Origin: Bacteroidales bacterium
GTDB taxonomy: Bacteria > Bacteroidota > Bacteroidia > Bacteroidales > UBA932
Assembly: GCA_017529425.1 (NCBI GenBank)
Contig: JAFXNQ010000049.1
Coordinates: forward strand, 1-64,000
Length of the DNA stretch: 64,000 bases
Direction of reading: 5' to 3'
Part shown: one piece after another, positions 1 through 10,116 of the stretch
How the letters are laid out: each line of letters starts with the position of its first letter
Position numbering within the stretch: position 1 is the first letter of the stretch
Notes under the pieces: generated by a model
The model's input: the letters and a program-made list of their open reading frames with translations, nothing else
The model's database searches: none
Told to the model about the DNA's origin: nothing
Translations under genes and position numbers: made by a program

Positions 1-182
1 CAACAATTTGCACCCCGCTCAATAGCGTGAGCCGCAAACTCATTGGCGTCAAAATTATCTCCTTTCAATGCAAAGAACATCTCGCCGCCACAGAGGTCGC
101 GGGTGTCGGTAGTGTAGCCCTTACAATCCTGAAATACCTTGTAGAGCTTCTCTACGTTAAATTTATTACCTCTAAGGTCCAT
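1..182 (-). CDS. murF: UDP-N-acetylmuramoyl-tripeptide--D-Ala-D-Ala ligase, N-terminus (partial)
   Basis: Only the first 60 codons are present; the gene runs off the left edge. From the ATG at 180-182 the peptide starts MDLRGNKFNVEKLYKVF and contains TDTRDL and FFALKGDNFDANEFA, the pattern of the N-terminal substrate-binding domain of MurF, where the 'TDSR' and 'FFALKGENF' signatures bind the UDP-sugar. MurF adds D-Ala-D-Ala to the peptidoglycan precursor in the cytoplasm. It lies 18 bp downstream of dut and is probably cotranscribed with it. The ATP-binding Mur domain lies outside the window, so the assignment rests on the N-terminal domain alone; MurE shares part of this pattern but is a less good match. 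Confidence 0.8.
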   Translation of the reverse strand, partial: MDLRGNKFNVEKLYKVFQDCKGYTTDTRDLCGGEMFFALKGDNFDANEFAAHAIERGANC

Positions 183-200
183 AAGTATATCTGTTATTTG

Positions 201-635
201 TTATTTCGTTCCTGTTGAGCCAAAGCCGCCTGCTCCGCGCCCACTCTCTGCCAGCACATCCACCGGCTGCCACTCTACCCGCTCGTGACGGGCAACCACC
301 ATCTGTGCGATGCGTTCGCCCGGATTGATAACAAACGGCTCCTTGCCAAGATTGACCAGCAGCACGCATATCTCTCCGCGGTAGTCCGCATCTATCGTGC
401 CGGGTGCATTGGTCACTGTAATGCCGTGCCTTGCGGCCAGGCCGCTGCGGGGGCGTATCTGCGCCTCATAACCCTCCGGCAGCTCTATAAACAGGCCGGT
501 GGGGACCATAGTGCGTTCAAGGCTGCCAAGGGTTACGGGCTCCTCTATATTGGCCTTTAGATCCATACCGGCAGAGAGTGCAGTGGCATACTGCGGCAGC
601 GGATATCGCGATTTATTAACTATCTTGACGTGCAT
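201..635 (-). CDS. dut: dUTP diphosphatase
   Basis: This 144-residue protein hydrolyses dUTP to dUMP and pyrophosphate, keeping uracil out of DNA and feeding dTMP synthesis. All five trimeric dUTPase motifs are visible: AGMDLKA (22-28), [11 protein letters not shown] (61-71), [11 protein letters not shown] (79-89), GERIAQM (106-112) and the C-terminal Gly-rich lid [10 protein letters not shown] (133-142). Length is typical for the family. Its ATG is one base downstream of the flippase stop codon and murF follows 18 bp on, so it sits in the middle of a flippase-dut-murF operon and may be translationally coupled to the flippase. Confidence 0.97.
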   Translation of the reverse strand: MHVKIVNKSRYPLPQYATALSAGMDLKANIEEPVTLGSLERTMVPTGLFIELPEGYEAQIRPRSGLAARHGITVTNAPGTIDADYRGEICVLLVNLGKEPFVINPGERIAQMVVARHERVEWQPVDVLAESGRGAGGFGSTGTK

Positions 636-636
636 C

Positions 637-2130
637 TTAAACGGTTTTTCTGGTTTTGTAAAGGTAGAGTGCCACTGGCACCAGATAGAGCAGCATCAGC
701 AGGGTATGTACCCCCATCCTGGGCCAGAGGCTCATTTCCGGCAACAACTGTGAGCCTCCATAGAGAGCCAGTGCAAACACAATGCAGAACAGTATTTTCT
801 TCCAGTTGTATGGGATAGGATAGTATTTGTTGCCCAGCACCAGCGAAAGCACCATCATCACCAGATAGCTGGCTATATGGGCCCAGGCAGCCGCGTAGTA
901 GCTGTAGCGAGGCATAAACAAGACGTTGATCACGACTGTCACCACCAGGCCGGCCATGGTAATCCACACCGCATATCCTGTCTTGCCGGAGAGTTTGTAC
1001 CACATACTTATGTTGAACTGCATCCCCAGCATCACATAGGCCATCAGCATTATCGGGGTGATCTCCAGGCCGATGCGGAAATCCTTGCCCAGCAGCAGCC
1101 CGATAACGTCTATATAGAGCATCACGAACAGGAAGCCAGCCATACAGAAGGCCACGAAATATGTCATCACCTGCGCGTAGAGCGTCTTGGAGTCTTTCTG
1201 TTTCTCCCGCTGGAAGAAGAACGGCTCGGCGGCATAGCGGAACATCTGCACGAAAAGCGACATTATCACCGCTATCTTGACCCCGGCCTGGTAAACGCCC
1301 AGGTCGGCACGCCACGCGGCGCCGTCGAGACCGCGCATCAGCACCCGGTCCAGAAGGTCGTTCATAACCCCAGGCAGCCCCGCGAGCATCAACGGTATGG
1401 AATAGACCAGCAGCGCCTTGCTCACCTTCTTGTCGGGAGTAAAGCGGAGACGGAAGATCTCCGGGAGGAGCATCAGCAGGCACACTATACAACTGACCAG
1501 AATCGCAAAGATGGCGTATGTAAAGTCGGGCGTGGCACTCACGAATGATGTGATGAGCGATGTCCCGTGATTTGCCAGATATTTAGGGAGAGCAAGGTAG
1601 AGCAGCAGGTTCACACCCAGCTCGGTGAAAATCTTCAGGGTCTTTATAACCGCAAACTTGAGCGCCTTGTGTTCATACCTGAGGCGGGCAAAGAGAATCG
1701 CAGTGACGGTATCTATCAGCAGGATAGCCCCCACATAAACTATGATCTTGCCAAAGCCTTCATATCCCAGCGCGGAGGAGATATTACCGGAGAAGAGCGA
1801 CACCCCTGCAAAGAATACCAGGCAGAGTCCCAGCACAATCATAAAGGCGTTGGAGAAGATGCGGTTGGGATCGGCGTGGGCATCCCCGCCTTCGGCGGCA
1901 TCCTTCTCCTTCTGTGCGTAACGGAAACAACCGGTCTCCAGACCAAGGGCCAGAATCACCTGCAGGATTGCGATATATGCAAGGAATTCCGTGACTATAC
2001 CGTAGTTCTCCCGGGAGAGGATATTGGTGTAAAGCGGCACCAGAAGGAAATTCACGACCCTGGCCAAAATAGTGCTCAGGCCATAGATCGCGGTCTCCCC
2101 TGCCAACTGCTTAAACGGATTCCTTGCCAT
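637..2130 (-). CDS. Polysaccharide/lipopolysaccharide flippase (Wzx/MviN-type)
   Basis: The 497-residue protein is hydrophobic throughout, with about 14 predicted membrane segments and the N-terminal pattern [26 protein letters not shown] typical in outline of the polysaccharide biosynthesis (Wzx-like) branch of the MOP/MATE exporter superfamily. Such proteins flip undecaprenyl-linked oligosaccharides across the inner membrane. No glycosyltransferase cluster surrounds it here; it heads an operon with dut and murF, which leaves its substrate open (lipid-linked glycan or a peptidoglycan-related intermediate). A -7-like box TATCTTTA lies 29-36 bp upstream of the ATG. Confidence 0.85.
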   Translation of the reverse strand: MARNPFKQLAGETAIYGLSTILARVVNFLLVPLYTNILSRENYGIVTEFLAYIAILQVILALGLETGCFRYAQKEKDAAEGGDAHADPNRIFSNAFMIVLGLCLVFFAGVSLFSGNISSALGYEGFGKIIVYVGAILLIDTVTAILFARLRYEHKALKFAVIKTLKIFTELGVNLLLYLALPKYLANHGTSLITSFVSATPDFTYAIFAILVSCIVCLLMLLPEIFRLRFTPDKKVSKALLVYSIPLMLAGLPGVMNDLLDRVLMRGLDGAAWRADLGVYQAGVKIAVIMSLFVQMFRYAAEPFFFQREKQKDSKTLYAQVMTYFVAFCMAGFLFVMLYIDVIGLLLGKDFRIGLEITPIMLMAYVMLGMQFNISMWYKLSGKTGYAVWITMAGLVVTVVINVLFMPRYSYYAAAWAHIASYLVMMVLSLVLGNKYYPIPYNWKKILFCIVFALALYGGSQLLPEMSLWPRMGVHTLLMLLYLVPVALYLYKTRKTV

Positions 2131-2158
2131 TACTTAAGTAGCGTAAGTATCAAATGTG

Positions 2159-2166
2159 TAAAGATA
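2159..2166 (-). promoter_or_regulatory. Putative -7 element for the flippase-dut-murF operon
   Basis: On the minus strand this reads TATCTTTA, one base from the Bacteroidota -7 consensus TAnnTTTG, and would give a leader of about 20 nt before the ATG at 2130. No good -33 TTTG was seen at 19-20 bp. Confidence 0.4.
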
Positions 2167-2187
2167 GCAAAAAAACGTATATCTATG

Positions 2188-4644
2188 CTACTCCGTTCTC
2201 TTTCTGGCGCGCAGGATACCCAGCACGACAAACAGGGCTATGGCGCCAAACATTATCACTATGCAGGTCATCGACAAGATGTTGCCGCGACGGACGCTGT
2301 CGGGGCGGAACTCAAAGCGGATATGGTGCTCACCGGCGGGGACGTTCATGGCCCTGAGGATATAATTGGCACGGAAGTGCTCCGCCGCCTCGCCGTCAAC
2401 CGTGGCCTTCCAGCCGAAAGGATAATATATCTCAGAGAAGACGATTGTACCGCCGGCAGGGCTGCTGCAGTCGTATTCAAGGATATCGGGCTTATAGCTT
2501 GTAAGATGCACATCTGCCCCCTCGCCTGCCGGAGCAAAACCAGCCACAGAAGCGCCAAAGGCGTCGGTATCCACCACAACGGTGTGCGACAGATCCACAT
2601 CCATAAGCGCAGCGCACTCGGCATCGGCACCCTTCACCGCGCAGAGGCTGTCTGCAAACCAGGCATTGCCCAACGCTCCGTCGTTGTAAACCGGCATCGC
2701 ACCCTCCTCGGTTTCGGTGATGAAATACTTCACGTTGAGCATATCTATCACGGGGCGGTGCATCTGGCTCAGGTGCTCGTCAATGAGGTCCTGATAGCGG
2801 CGCAACTTGGCCGCGCTGTAGCCCCCTATAGATTTCAGCCGATAGCTGGTACGGTTCTCGTTGAACGGGTTGCCGGAGGCCAGGTTGAACACCCTGAAAT
2901 GGGGGTCGGTATCCTCCAGGACTGCCTTCTCCCAGGGCTGGACTGCAAAGTTGTTCTCAAACTGACGCTTGCTCTGGAAATAGCCTGCATTGAAGAAACG
3001 CTGGTCCACTGCATACAGGTCAATAACTATGAGTACCCCCAGCAGCGGCAGCGCCCACCTTTTCAGGTTTGGCTTGCCTGCAGCCAGCAGCCATACCAGG
3101 CCGGAGCCCAGGGCTATGAAAACAAGGCTGCGCCAGGCATCTGATGCGAGCATTGCGGCGCGCTGGTCCACAATCATCGGGAACAGCCATTCGAGCCCCT
3201 GCTGCTTGAAATACTCCATAAGGGTGGCGTCACCCACTCCCACAAAAGAGAGCAGGGACCGCCCCGCCACAGCCAGTATCAGGCAAAGTCCGCCGGTGAT
3301 ACCAGCACTCCAGGCCAGGCCCCGCACAAGTTCTGTGCGGGCAACCTTCTCCTCTGATATCTCCTGCAGCGCCAGTATGCCGAGTACAGGGATAGTTATC
3401 TCCGCCACAACCAGTATAGACGACACCGCACGGAACTTGTCATAAAGTGGAAACCAGTTGAAAAACAGCTTGGTGAACGGCATGAAATGATATCCCCAGG
3501 AGAGCAGCACAGAGAAGATGGTCGCAATCAGCAGCGCCCATTTGAAGGGGCCCTTTACTATAAACAGCCCCAGTATGAACAGCAGGCATATAATCGCCCC
3601 CAGATATACCGGACCGGCCGTGAAGGGCTGGTCGCCCCAGTAAGTGGGCACGCTGCCGCAGAAACCGGCAGCCGCCTGCGGCTGAACCCCTTTGGAAACC
3701 AGCTGCTTGTACAATTGTGAGTCGCGGCCAAGCGGATAGTTGCTGCTGCCGCCCATATAATTGGGCACCAGAAATGTCAGGGTCTCGTCTATGCCGTAGC
3801 TCCACTGCGTTGCATAGTCCAGGTCCAAACCCTCTTCGGCAGTTGCAACCGCCTCACCCTTATGCAGGTCGCTGTGGCCGCCGCGCATAGTCTCCGTAAG
3901 GTATTCGCTGTTTGCAAAGGCGCTGGCGCTGGTCACTCCCACCCCGACCGCCAGGCTGGCGAAAAAAATCAGAGTTGCGACAGCCCACTGCTTCATCTGC
4001 TTCTCCCTGATGTGGATATAGAGCTCCGCACACCACAGCACACCCGTCATCAGGCAGATATAATAGGCCATCTGAGGGTGCGGCGTTAGGCCCATCGCAG
4101 TGAAAAACATTACCAAGGCGCTCCCAAGGCCGTACCGCTTCCTGTATATGAACAGCATACCGGCCGCCACCACAGTCATCCACGCCAGAGAACTGGTCTT
4201 GCTGCCGTGATTGACACCGATTATTATCAGGAAATAAGACGACAGGGCTATCGCCAGGGCTCCCACCGCGGCTATCCACCGTTTCACCCCGAATGCCCTC
4301 AGCAGCACAAAAAACGCAATCAGATAGAAGAATATGGTCATTATCTGATTGTTGTGCCCCCAGTGAAAGAATCTGTAGAATGGGTGCAACACCTTGTCGG
4401 AGAGATATTTTGCCCCTCCTATCTGATAGTTGGGCATGCCGGAGAACAGAGCCCCTGTCCACCAAGAATTGCCCCCCTCTTCATGCCGGTAGTTCAGGCA
4501 CTCCTGGACAGCCGCAGTGCCGTTCACACCATCGGCATTGCCAATTACCTTCCCCTCCAGCACAGGGTAACAATACAACACCGCCACTGCCAGAAACAAC
4601 ACGGCTATCACGATATATGGCAATATATTCTTCTTGAAATTCAT
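2188..4644 (-). CDS. YfhO-family multi-pass membrane protein
   Basis: An 818-residue protein with about 13 membrane segments followed by a C-terminal soluble domain of about 250 residues. It has the N-terminal layout of the YfhO family (PF09586): a first TM, then a loop with GKVIGNADGVNG, the MPNYQIGG motif and a periplasmic region. YfhO relatives are implicated in glycosylation of lipoteichoic acid in Bacillus; in Bacteroidota they are common but largely uncharacterised, and a GT-C-like role is inference. The start at 4644 (MNFKKNILPY) is preferred over an in-frame ATG 14 codons upstream because it lies just after a -7 box CAAAGGTA (complement) and begins directly with the first TM. Confidence 0.85.
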   Translation of the reverse strand: MNFKKNILPYIVIAVLFLAVAVLYCYPVLEGKVIGNADGVNGTAAVQECLNYRHEEGGNSWWTGALFSGMPNYQIGGAKYLSDKVLHPFYRFFHWGHNNQIMTIFFYLIAFFVLLRAFGVKRWIAAVGALAIALSSYFLIIIGVNHGSKTSSLAWMTVVAAGMLFIYRKRYGLGSALVMFFTAMGLTPHPQMAYYICLMTGVLWCAELYIHIREKQMKQWAVATLIFFASLAVGVGVTSASAFANSEYLTETMRGGHSDLHKGEAVATAEEGLDLDYATQWSYGIDETLTFLVPNYMGGSSNYPLGRDSQLYKQLVSKGVQPQAAAGFCGSVPTYWGDQPFTAGPVYLGAIICLLFILGLFIVKGPFKWALLIATIFSVLLSWGYHFMPFTKLFFNWFPLYDKFRAVSSILVVAEITIPVLGILALQEISEEKVARTELVRGLAWSAGITGGLCLILAVAGRSLLSFVGVGDATLMEYFKQQGLEWLFPMIVDQRAAMLASDAWRSLVFIALGSGLVWLLAAGKPNLKRWALPLLGVLIVIDLYAVDQRFFNAGYFQSKRQFENNFAVQPWEKAVLEDTDPHFRVFNLASGNPFNENRTSYRLKSIGGYSAAKLRRYQDLIDEHLSQMHRPVIDMLNVKYFITETEEGAMPVYNDGALGNAWFADSLCAVKGADAECAALMDVDLSHTVVVDTDAFGASVAGFAPAGEGADVHLTSYKPDILEYDCSSPAGGTIVFSEIYYPFGWKATVDGEAAEHFRANYILRAMNVPAGEHHIRFEFRPDSVRRGNILSMTCIVIMFGAIALFVVLGILRARKRTE

Positions 4645-4663
4645 AGTGTTATCATTTGCGTTG

Positions 4664-4671
4664 CAAAGGTA
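4664..4671 (-). promoter_or_regulatory. -7 promoter element for the yfhO-like gene
   Basis: Reads TACCTTTG on the minus strand, an exact match to the Bacteroidota TAnnTTTG box, 19 bp before the ATG at 4644. It starts immediately after the T-tract of the upstream porin terminator. Confidence 0.65.
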
Positions 4672-4698
4672 CAAAAAAGGCGGCACCCGGCCGCCTTT
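4672..4698 (-). terminator. Rho-independent terminator of the FadL-like gene
   Basis: On the minus strand a perfect 9-bp stem AAAGGCGGC/GCCGCCTTT with a 5-nt loop is followed by a run of T. It lies 19 bp past the stop codon at 4718. Confidence 0.85.
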
Positions 4699-4717
4699 CT
4701 GGAAATATGTATAACTA

Positions 4718-6289
4718 TTAGAATTTAACCCGATAGGTAAGCAGGAGATCGTATGCGTTGTTCTCTATGGTTGCCACGGGGGCGAGGCACTGGGCCACGC
4801 CGGCATCATTGAAGCCATAATCGTCGTACGGAGTCATGTCATATGTGTCTTTCAGACGGGCGCGGAATGCCAGATCCAGGGACGAACGCTCGCTCATACG
4901 TATTCCTGTACCGCAAGATACAAACCGATACTGAGGAGTGTTGAATACATGGCTGGTAAAACCACCCCTGAGTGTAAGCCAGTTTAAGACATTCCACTCG
5001 GCACCCACGCGGAATATATTACTCTTGCCGCAAAGGGTAGCGATATCTTTGTTCACATCGTAGAAAGAATTGACAGAATCGCCAAAGTCGCTGTAGTTGT
5101 CGGCCATACGGACCTTGCCATAGTTAACCCTCTCATAGTCAAAGCTGATAAGACCAGTGCGGCCTAACACCACCGCCGCACCAAGCGACAGGCGACCGGG
5201 AGCCTTGACACGATATTCGCATGACATTACCGGAGACTCACTCTCTGCAGACTTGTACCTGGTGGTTCCGTCAAAGCCGGATGCCATATACTCACTCCAG
5301 CGGTCGGTGAGGTTATAGACAGTGGGGGTAGTGTATGAGACACCCAGACGCAAGAAGTTGAGCGGTACCCATATTGCACCCAGCTGCAGGTTCAATCCTG
5401 CGCCGCTGGTCTCCTGATAGTAGTTGTACTTCATGGACTTGAATCCGCTGTCAAAGAAGTTGCCGGCTACGGCACCGTTTTCTGTATATAACAGATCATC
5501 GGTAAAATCAACCAGGTTAACGTTCAGGTTGGCACCCAGATATAACCTGTCGGAGAAGTTGAGGCCAAAGTTGAATGACATGTCGTAGATTCCGCCCTTC
5601 TGAATGCGGTCGTAAGACTTGTCCAGGATACAATCCACGCCTAGGCCGCCGCTGGCCCATTCATTTTCAGTTGCACCTATGTATGAGTCGGGGGTACTGT
5701 GATATGGATTGACCAGATAGGTGTCGTATGCAAGTATCTCCTGATTATTGGCATATCCGTCGTAAAAGGCATTCTCGTCCGTAAGATAGGTGTTGTCTAA
5801 ACCCTCCAGATTGGCAGCTATGTTGCCAAGGAGACTGCTGTCGCTGTCTTCCCCACGGAAAGCTACGCGGGTGTTGAAGTTGGCTACCTTATTGAAGCCG
5901 AACCCGAAAGTGTAGCCAACCAGGCCTCTTTCCCTGCCGGTAGGCAAACTGAATACCATGCTGATATTGGGAACGGAAAATACGGTACGCCCCGCCTTCT
6001 GGTAGTAATCACCCTCTGTGGTAGCAAAGGTTGCTTTGTTTTTGTCCCATTGCAATCCGCCGGTAATTGCAAACTCGCAGCAATTATACAGCGCCGTAGA
6101 GGCCGGGTTGATAGCCACCGCGCCAAGATCGCCGCCGAGGGCGGTGAAAGCGTTGCCCATTGCCATTGTGCGTGCACTCCCCACGTAGAATTGCTGTGAA
6201 TATCTCAGCGCATCTTCCATCCCCTGCGCACCGGCAGAGAGGGTCGACACAGAAAGCAATACAATTGCCATTAAACATATCTTTTTCAT
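4718..6289 (-). CDS. FadL/OmpP1-type outer membrane transport protein
   Basis: A 523-residue protein with signal peptide MKKICLMAIVLLSVSTLSAGAQ and then SARTMAMGNAFTALGGDLGAVAINPAS, the N-terminal plug pattern of the OMPP1/FadL/TodX family (PF03349). The rest alternates like a 14-strand beta barrel and ends in the aromatic-rich strand LLLTYRVKF. FadL-type channels admit hydrophobic compounds such as fatty acids; in Bacteroidota they are often labelled hemin receptor-like without proof. An in-frame ATG four codons upstream (6301) is rejected because the signal peptide begins at 6289. The gene sits 52 bp downstream of the Trp/Tyr-rich lipoprotein and ends at a strong terminator. Confidence 0.85.
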   Translation of the reverse strand: MKKICLMAIVLLSVSTLSAGAQGMEDALRYSQQFYVGSARTMAMGNAFTALGGDLGAVAINPASTALYNCCEFAITGGLQWDKNKATFATTEGDYYQKAGRTVFSVPNISMVFSLPTGRERGLVGYTFGFGFNKVANFNTRVAFRGEDSDSSLLGNIAANLEGLDNTYLTDENAFYDGYANNQEILAYDTYLVNPYHSTPDSYIGATENEWASGGLGVDCILDKSYDRIQKGGIYDMSFNFGLNFSDRLYLGANLNVNLVDFTDDLLYTENGAVAGNFFDSGFKSMKYNYYQETSGAGLNLQLGAIWVPLNFLRLGVSYTTPTVYNLTDRWSEYMASGFDGTTRYKSAESESPVMSCEYRVKAPGRLSLGAAVVLGRTGLISFDYERVNYGKVRMADNYSDFGDSVNSFYDVNKDIATLCGKSNIFRVGAEWNVLNWLTLRGGFTSHVFNTPQYRFVSCGTGIRMSERSSLDLAFRARLKDTYDMTPYDDYGFNDAGVAQCLAPVATIENNAYDLLLTYRVKF

Positions 6290-6341
6290 AATTACCGTCA
6301 ATTTTTCAAGTTAGACCGATTTATCCCTGTCATCGCCCGGT

Positions 6342-7637
6342 TTACCTGCGGCCACCGGAAGAGCGTCCACCGCCGCTGGAGTGACCGCCGCCACCGGAAT
6401 GACCACCGCCGGAGAATCCGCCGCTACGGGAGCTGCTACTTCCGCCGGAGTATGAACCGCGACTGCTGGAAGAGCTGGAACTGCTGCGCGAAGAGCCGGA
6501 GTAGCTGCCACTCCTGCTGGAGGAACTGCTACGGTTGGAACCGCTGGAATAAGAGGACCTGCTGCCAGAAGAACTGCTGGAGGTGGAAGGGGTTCCACGA
6601 CGGGTAGAACTGCTTCTGTTAACAGTCCCTTCTGAACGGCTACTGGAAGAGCCGCTCCTTCTCACGCTTGAAGAGGAGCTGCGGCCGTTGGCAGCACTAC
6701 GGGAGATGCTTGTTGCAGCACTGCGGGAGCTGGAAGAGGATGTCCTTACAGAAGCGGCACTGCGGGCAACTGATGATGTAGATGATGTAGTTGAACGGCG
6801 ACCGTCTATGCGGCCGGTTGCAGCGCGTGTACTGGATGAGGAAGCTGCCGCCAGTTTGGTATTGCCGGAGCGGCTTGTGCTGGAAGAGGCCACCATGCTG
6901 CTACCGGTAGCACGACGGTTCACGCTGCCGGCAACGGCACTTGCGTGGCGGGTATTGACGTCACCGTTGTTGTAGTTGCCGCCGGTGGCGCGCCGTCCTG
7001 TGCTGTATCCGCCCAGTCCGCCGTCGTACCTGTGGCTGCCGCTGTGCCAGGCAAAACTGCTGTGATGGCTGTGGTGGCGGTGATGGTGGTTATAGCCGTG
7101 CCATCCGTAGTTCCAGCTGTAGTAATATGGTCCGTAATGGGGACCCCAGTAGCAATTGTACCAGCTGCAATGATACCAGGGGTCATACCAGGCCCAGCCG
7201 CTGTACCAGTAAGGGTCGCGCCAGCCGTAACCATACCAGGAGTCGTACCACCAGGTGTTGTACCACGCATAAGAGTGTCGCCAGGGTGAATACCAGCTAT
7301 AATAGTAAGCAGGTCCCCACCAGGGATTATACCAGGGGTTGTCCCATCCGTAATAATCTACATATACTGTATATGACTCAACAGGCTCGTCGTCAAACCG
7401 GTGCAGACGCGCTTCGTATGTCTCGCCATCATCAAGGGCGTATACATCAACCGAATACCGGCCTGCTCTGTCGGCAGCATAGGCCACACCGCCGTCGTCA
7501 TTCCTGACAACGGTCAGCCTCGTCTGGGGACGGGAATAGATGCTGTCGTCGTAGACTGAAGAATAATAGCTGGTCGTGCCGCAAGAAGCGAGCCCGAAGA
7601 GCGACAGGAGCGATAAAATAAAAAGTCTGTTTTTCAT
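6342..7637 (-). CDS. Trp/Tyr/His/Ser-rich low-complexity lipoprotein
   Basis: The 432-residue product starts with a lipoprotein signal (MKNRLFILSLLSLFGLASC, lipidated Cys19). A short ordered part (to about 100) is followed by a segment of about 90 residues made almost entirely of W, Y, P, S, H and G (for example WWYDSWYGYGWRDPYWYSGW), then a His cluster (HHHRHHSHH), then about 200 residues of Ser/Arg-rich sequence and a Gly/Ser tail ending SGGGRSSGGRR. No catalytic motif is visible. An upstream in-frame ATG at 7907 would lie inside proS and is rejected: the start at 7637 has an AGGAGGT ribosome site, rare in this window. Function unknown; surface, matrix or metal/haem-binding roles are only guesses. 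Confidence 0.75.
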   Translation of the reverse strand: MKNRLFILSLLSLFGLASCGTTSYYSSVYDDSIYSRPQTRLTVVRNDDGGVAYAADRAGRYSVDVYALDDGETYEARLHRFDDEPVESYTVYVDYYGWDNPWYNPWWGPAYYYSWYSPWRHSYAWYNTWWYDSWYGYGWRDPYWYSGWAWYDPWYHCSWYNCYWGPHYGPYYYSWNYGWHGYNHHHRHHSHHSSFAWHSGSHRYDGGLGGYSTGRRATGGNYNNGDVNTRHASAVAGSVNRRATGSSMVASSSTSRSGNTKLAAASSSSTRAATGRIDGRRSTTSSTSSVARSAASVRTSSSSSRSAATSISRSAANGRSSSSSVRRSGSSSSRSEGTVNRSSSTRRGTPSTSSSSSGSRSSYSSGSNRSSSSSRSGSYSGSSRSSSSSSSSRGSYSGGSSSSRSGGFSGGGHSGGGGHSSGGGRSSGGRR

Positions 7638-7639
7638 AA

Positions 7640-7652
7640 TACTACCTCCTAT
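7640..7652 (-). promoter_or_regulatory. Unusually strong ribosome binding site
   Basis: The minus strand reads AGGAGGTAGTATT before the ATG at 7637. Most genes in this window lack any such site, so the match fixes the start of the Trp/Tyr-rich lipoprotein and suggests high expression. Confidence 0.7.
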
Positions 7653-7665
7653 ATAATTTATTTTG

Positions 7666-7673
7666 TATTTTTG
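7666..7673 (+). promoter_or_regulatory. -7 promoter element for proS
   Basis: TATTTTTG matches TAnnTTTG; the leader would be about 45 nt. No clear -33 TTTG lies 19-20 bp upstream. Confidence 0.5.
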
Positions 7674-7688
7674 CGGGCGTTTACTTAA

Positions 7689-9203
<1,515 letters not shown>

Positions 9204-9213
9204 TATTTACGCG

Positions 9214-10116
9214 ATGAAAAAGAGCCTGACACTGTTTTTACTGCTTATATCGAGTTTGCTCGCATCGGCACAGGAGGCGGCGAAGAAACCCTCTCATTGG
9301 AATGCGTGGGCGCTCACCACTTTGAGCTTCAAGCAGACATCGCTCACCGACTGGGCGGCGGGCGGTTACGGCAGTGCATCGTTCGGCTCTACCATAGACG
9401 CCAACGCCAACTACGCCAAGGATAAGATAACCTTCAACAACCGACTCCAGGTGGCCTACGGTTTTACCCAGACCTTTGGGGTAGGTTTTCAGAAGAATGC
9501 CGATTACATTATCCTCAACAATGACCTGGGTTATTCCCTTGGCGGTAAATTCAGTGGAACGCTGGGTTATTCATTCAAATCCCAGATCAGTCCGGGATAC
9601 TCCGGCTACATAGGGAGCGACGTGGTGTCGAGATTCTTTGCTCCGGCCACCATGACCCTTGGTGCCGGTGCCACGTGGAGCCACAACGGTATATCTATAA
9701 CTTTCACCCCACTGACCGGCAACGTACAGTTTGTCTCCACCCCGGAATTGCGTACACGCTACGGTAACGCGGAGGACCAGTTTGCCCGCTGGGAGCTCGG
9801 TGCCAAGACACGTATCACCGCAGGTGTAGCAGTTCAGGGACTCACTGTGAACACCGCTCTTGACATGTTCTCCAACTATCTGAAGAAACCACAGAACATC
9901 ACATTCGACTGGTCTCTGTCCGTAAGCGCCCCGCTCACCAAATTCATATCGTTCTCCCTTAACTGCCGCGCTATCTACGACGACAAGATCAAGTTCAAAT
10001 CGCTCAACGATGCCTCCGGCAACCCTATCCTCGACGAAGAAGGCAACGTGAAACTCTTCCCGGCACTGCAGTTCCAGGAGATTGCCGGCATCACCTTCTC
10101 ATACACGTTCAAATAG
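9214..10116 (+). CDS. DUF3078 outer-membrane beta-barrel protein
   Basis: A 300-residue protein with signal peptide MKKSLTLFLLLISSLLASAQ. The mature part begins with HWNAWALTTLSFKQTSLTDWAAGGYGSAS, the characteristic 'W..GG..S.S' start of DUF3078 proteins (PF11276), and continues as alternating beta strands ending in an aromatic strand, ITFSYTFK, typical of an outer-membrane barrel. Function is unknown. The start at 9214 is chosen at the signal peptide; an in-frame ATG at 9187 lies inside the end of proS. The stop codon overlaps the GTG start of tilS by one base (TAGTG), so the two are coupled. Confidence 0.8.
   Translation: MKKSLTLFLLLISSLLASAQEAAKKPSHWNAWALTTLSFKQTSLTDWAAGGYGSASFGSTIDANANYAKDKITFNNRLQVAYGFTQTFGVGFQKNADYIILNNDLGYSLGGKFSGTLGYSFKSQISPGYSGYIGSDVVSRFFAPATMTLGAGATWSHNGISITFTPLTGNVQFVSTPELRTRYGNAEDQFARWELGAKTRITAGVAVQGLTVNTALDMFSNYLKKPQNITFDWSLSVSAPLTKFISFSLNCRAIYDDKIKFKSLNDASGNPILDEEGNVKLFPALQFQEIAGITFSYTFK

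Noticed and set aside
27-218. Plus-strand frame at the left edge
   Set aside because: It lies opposite the start of murF, whose N-terminal signatures are clear on the minus strand.
1567-3144. Open frame of 525 codons on the plus strand across the flippase and YfhO genes
   Set aside because: Spans two real genes and their intergenic promoter in antisense; no recognisable product.
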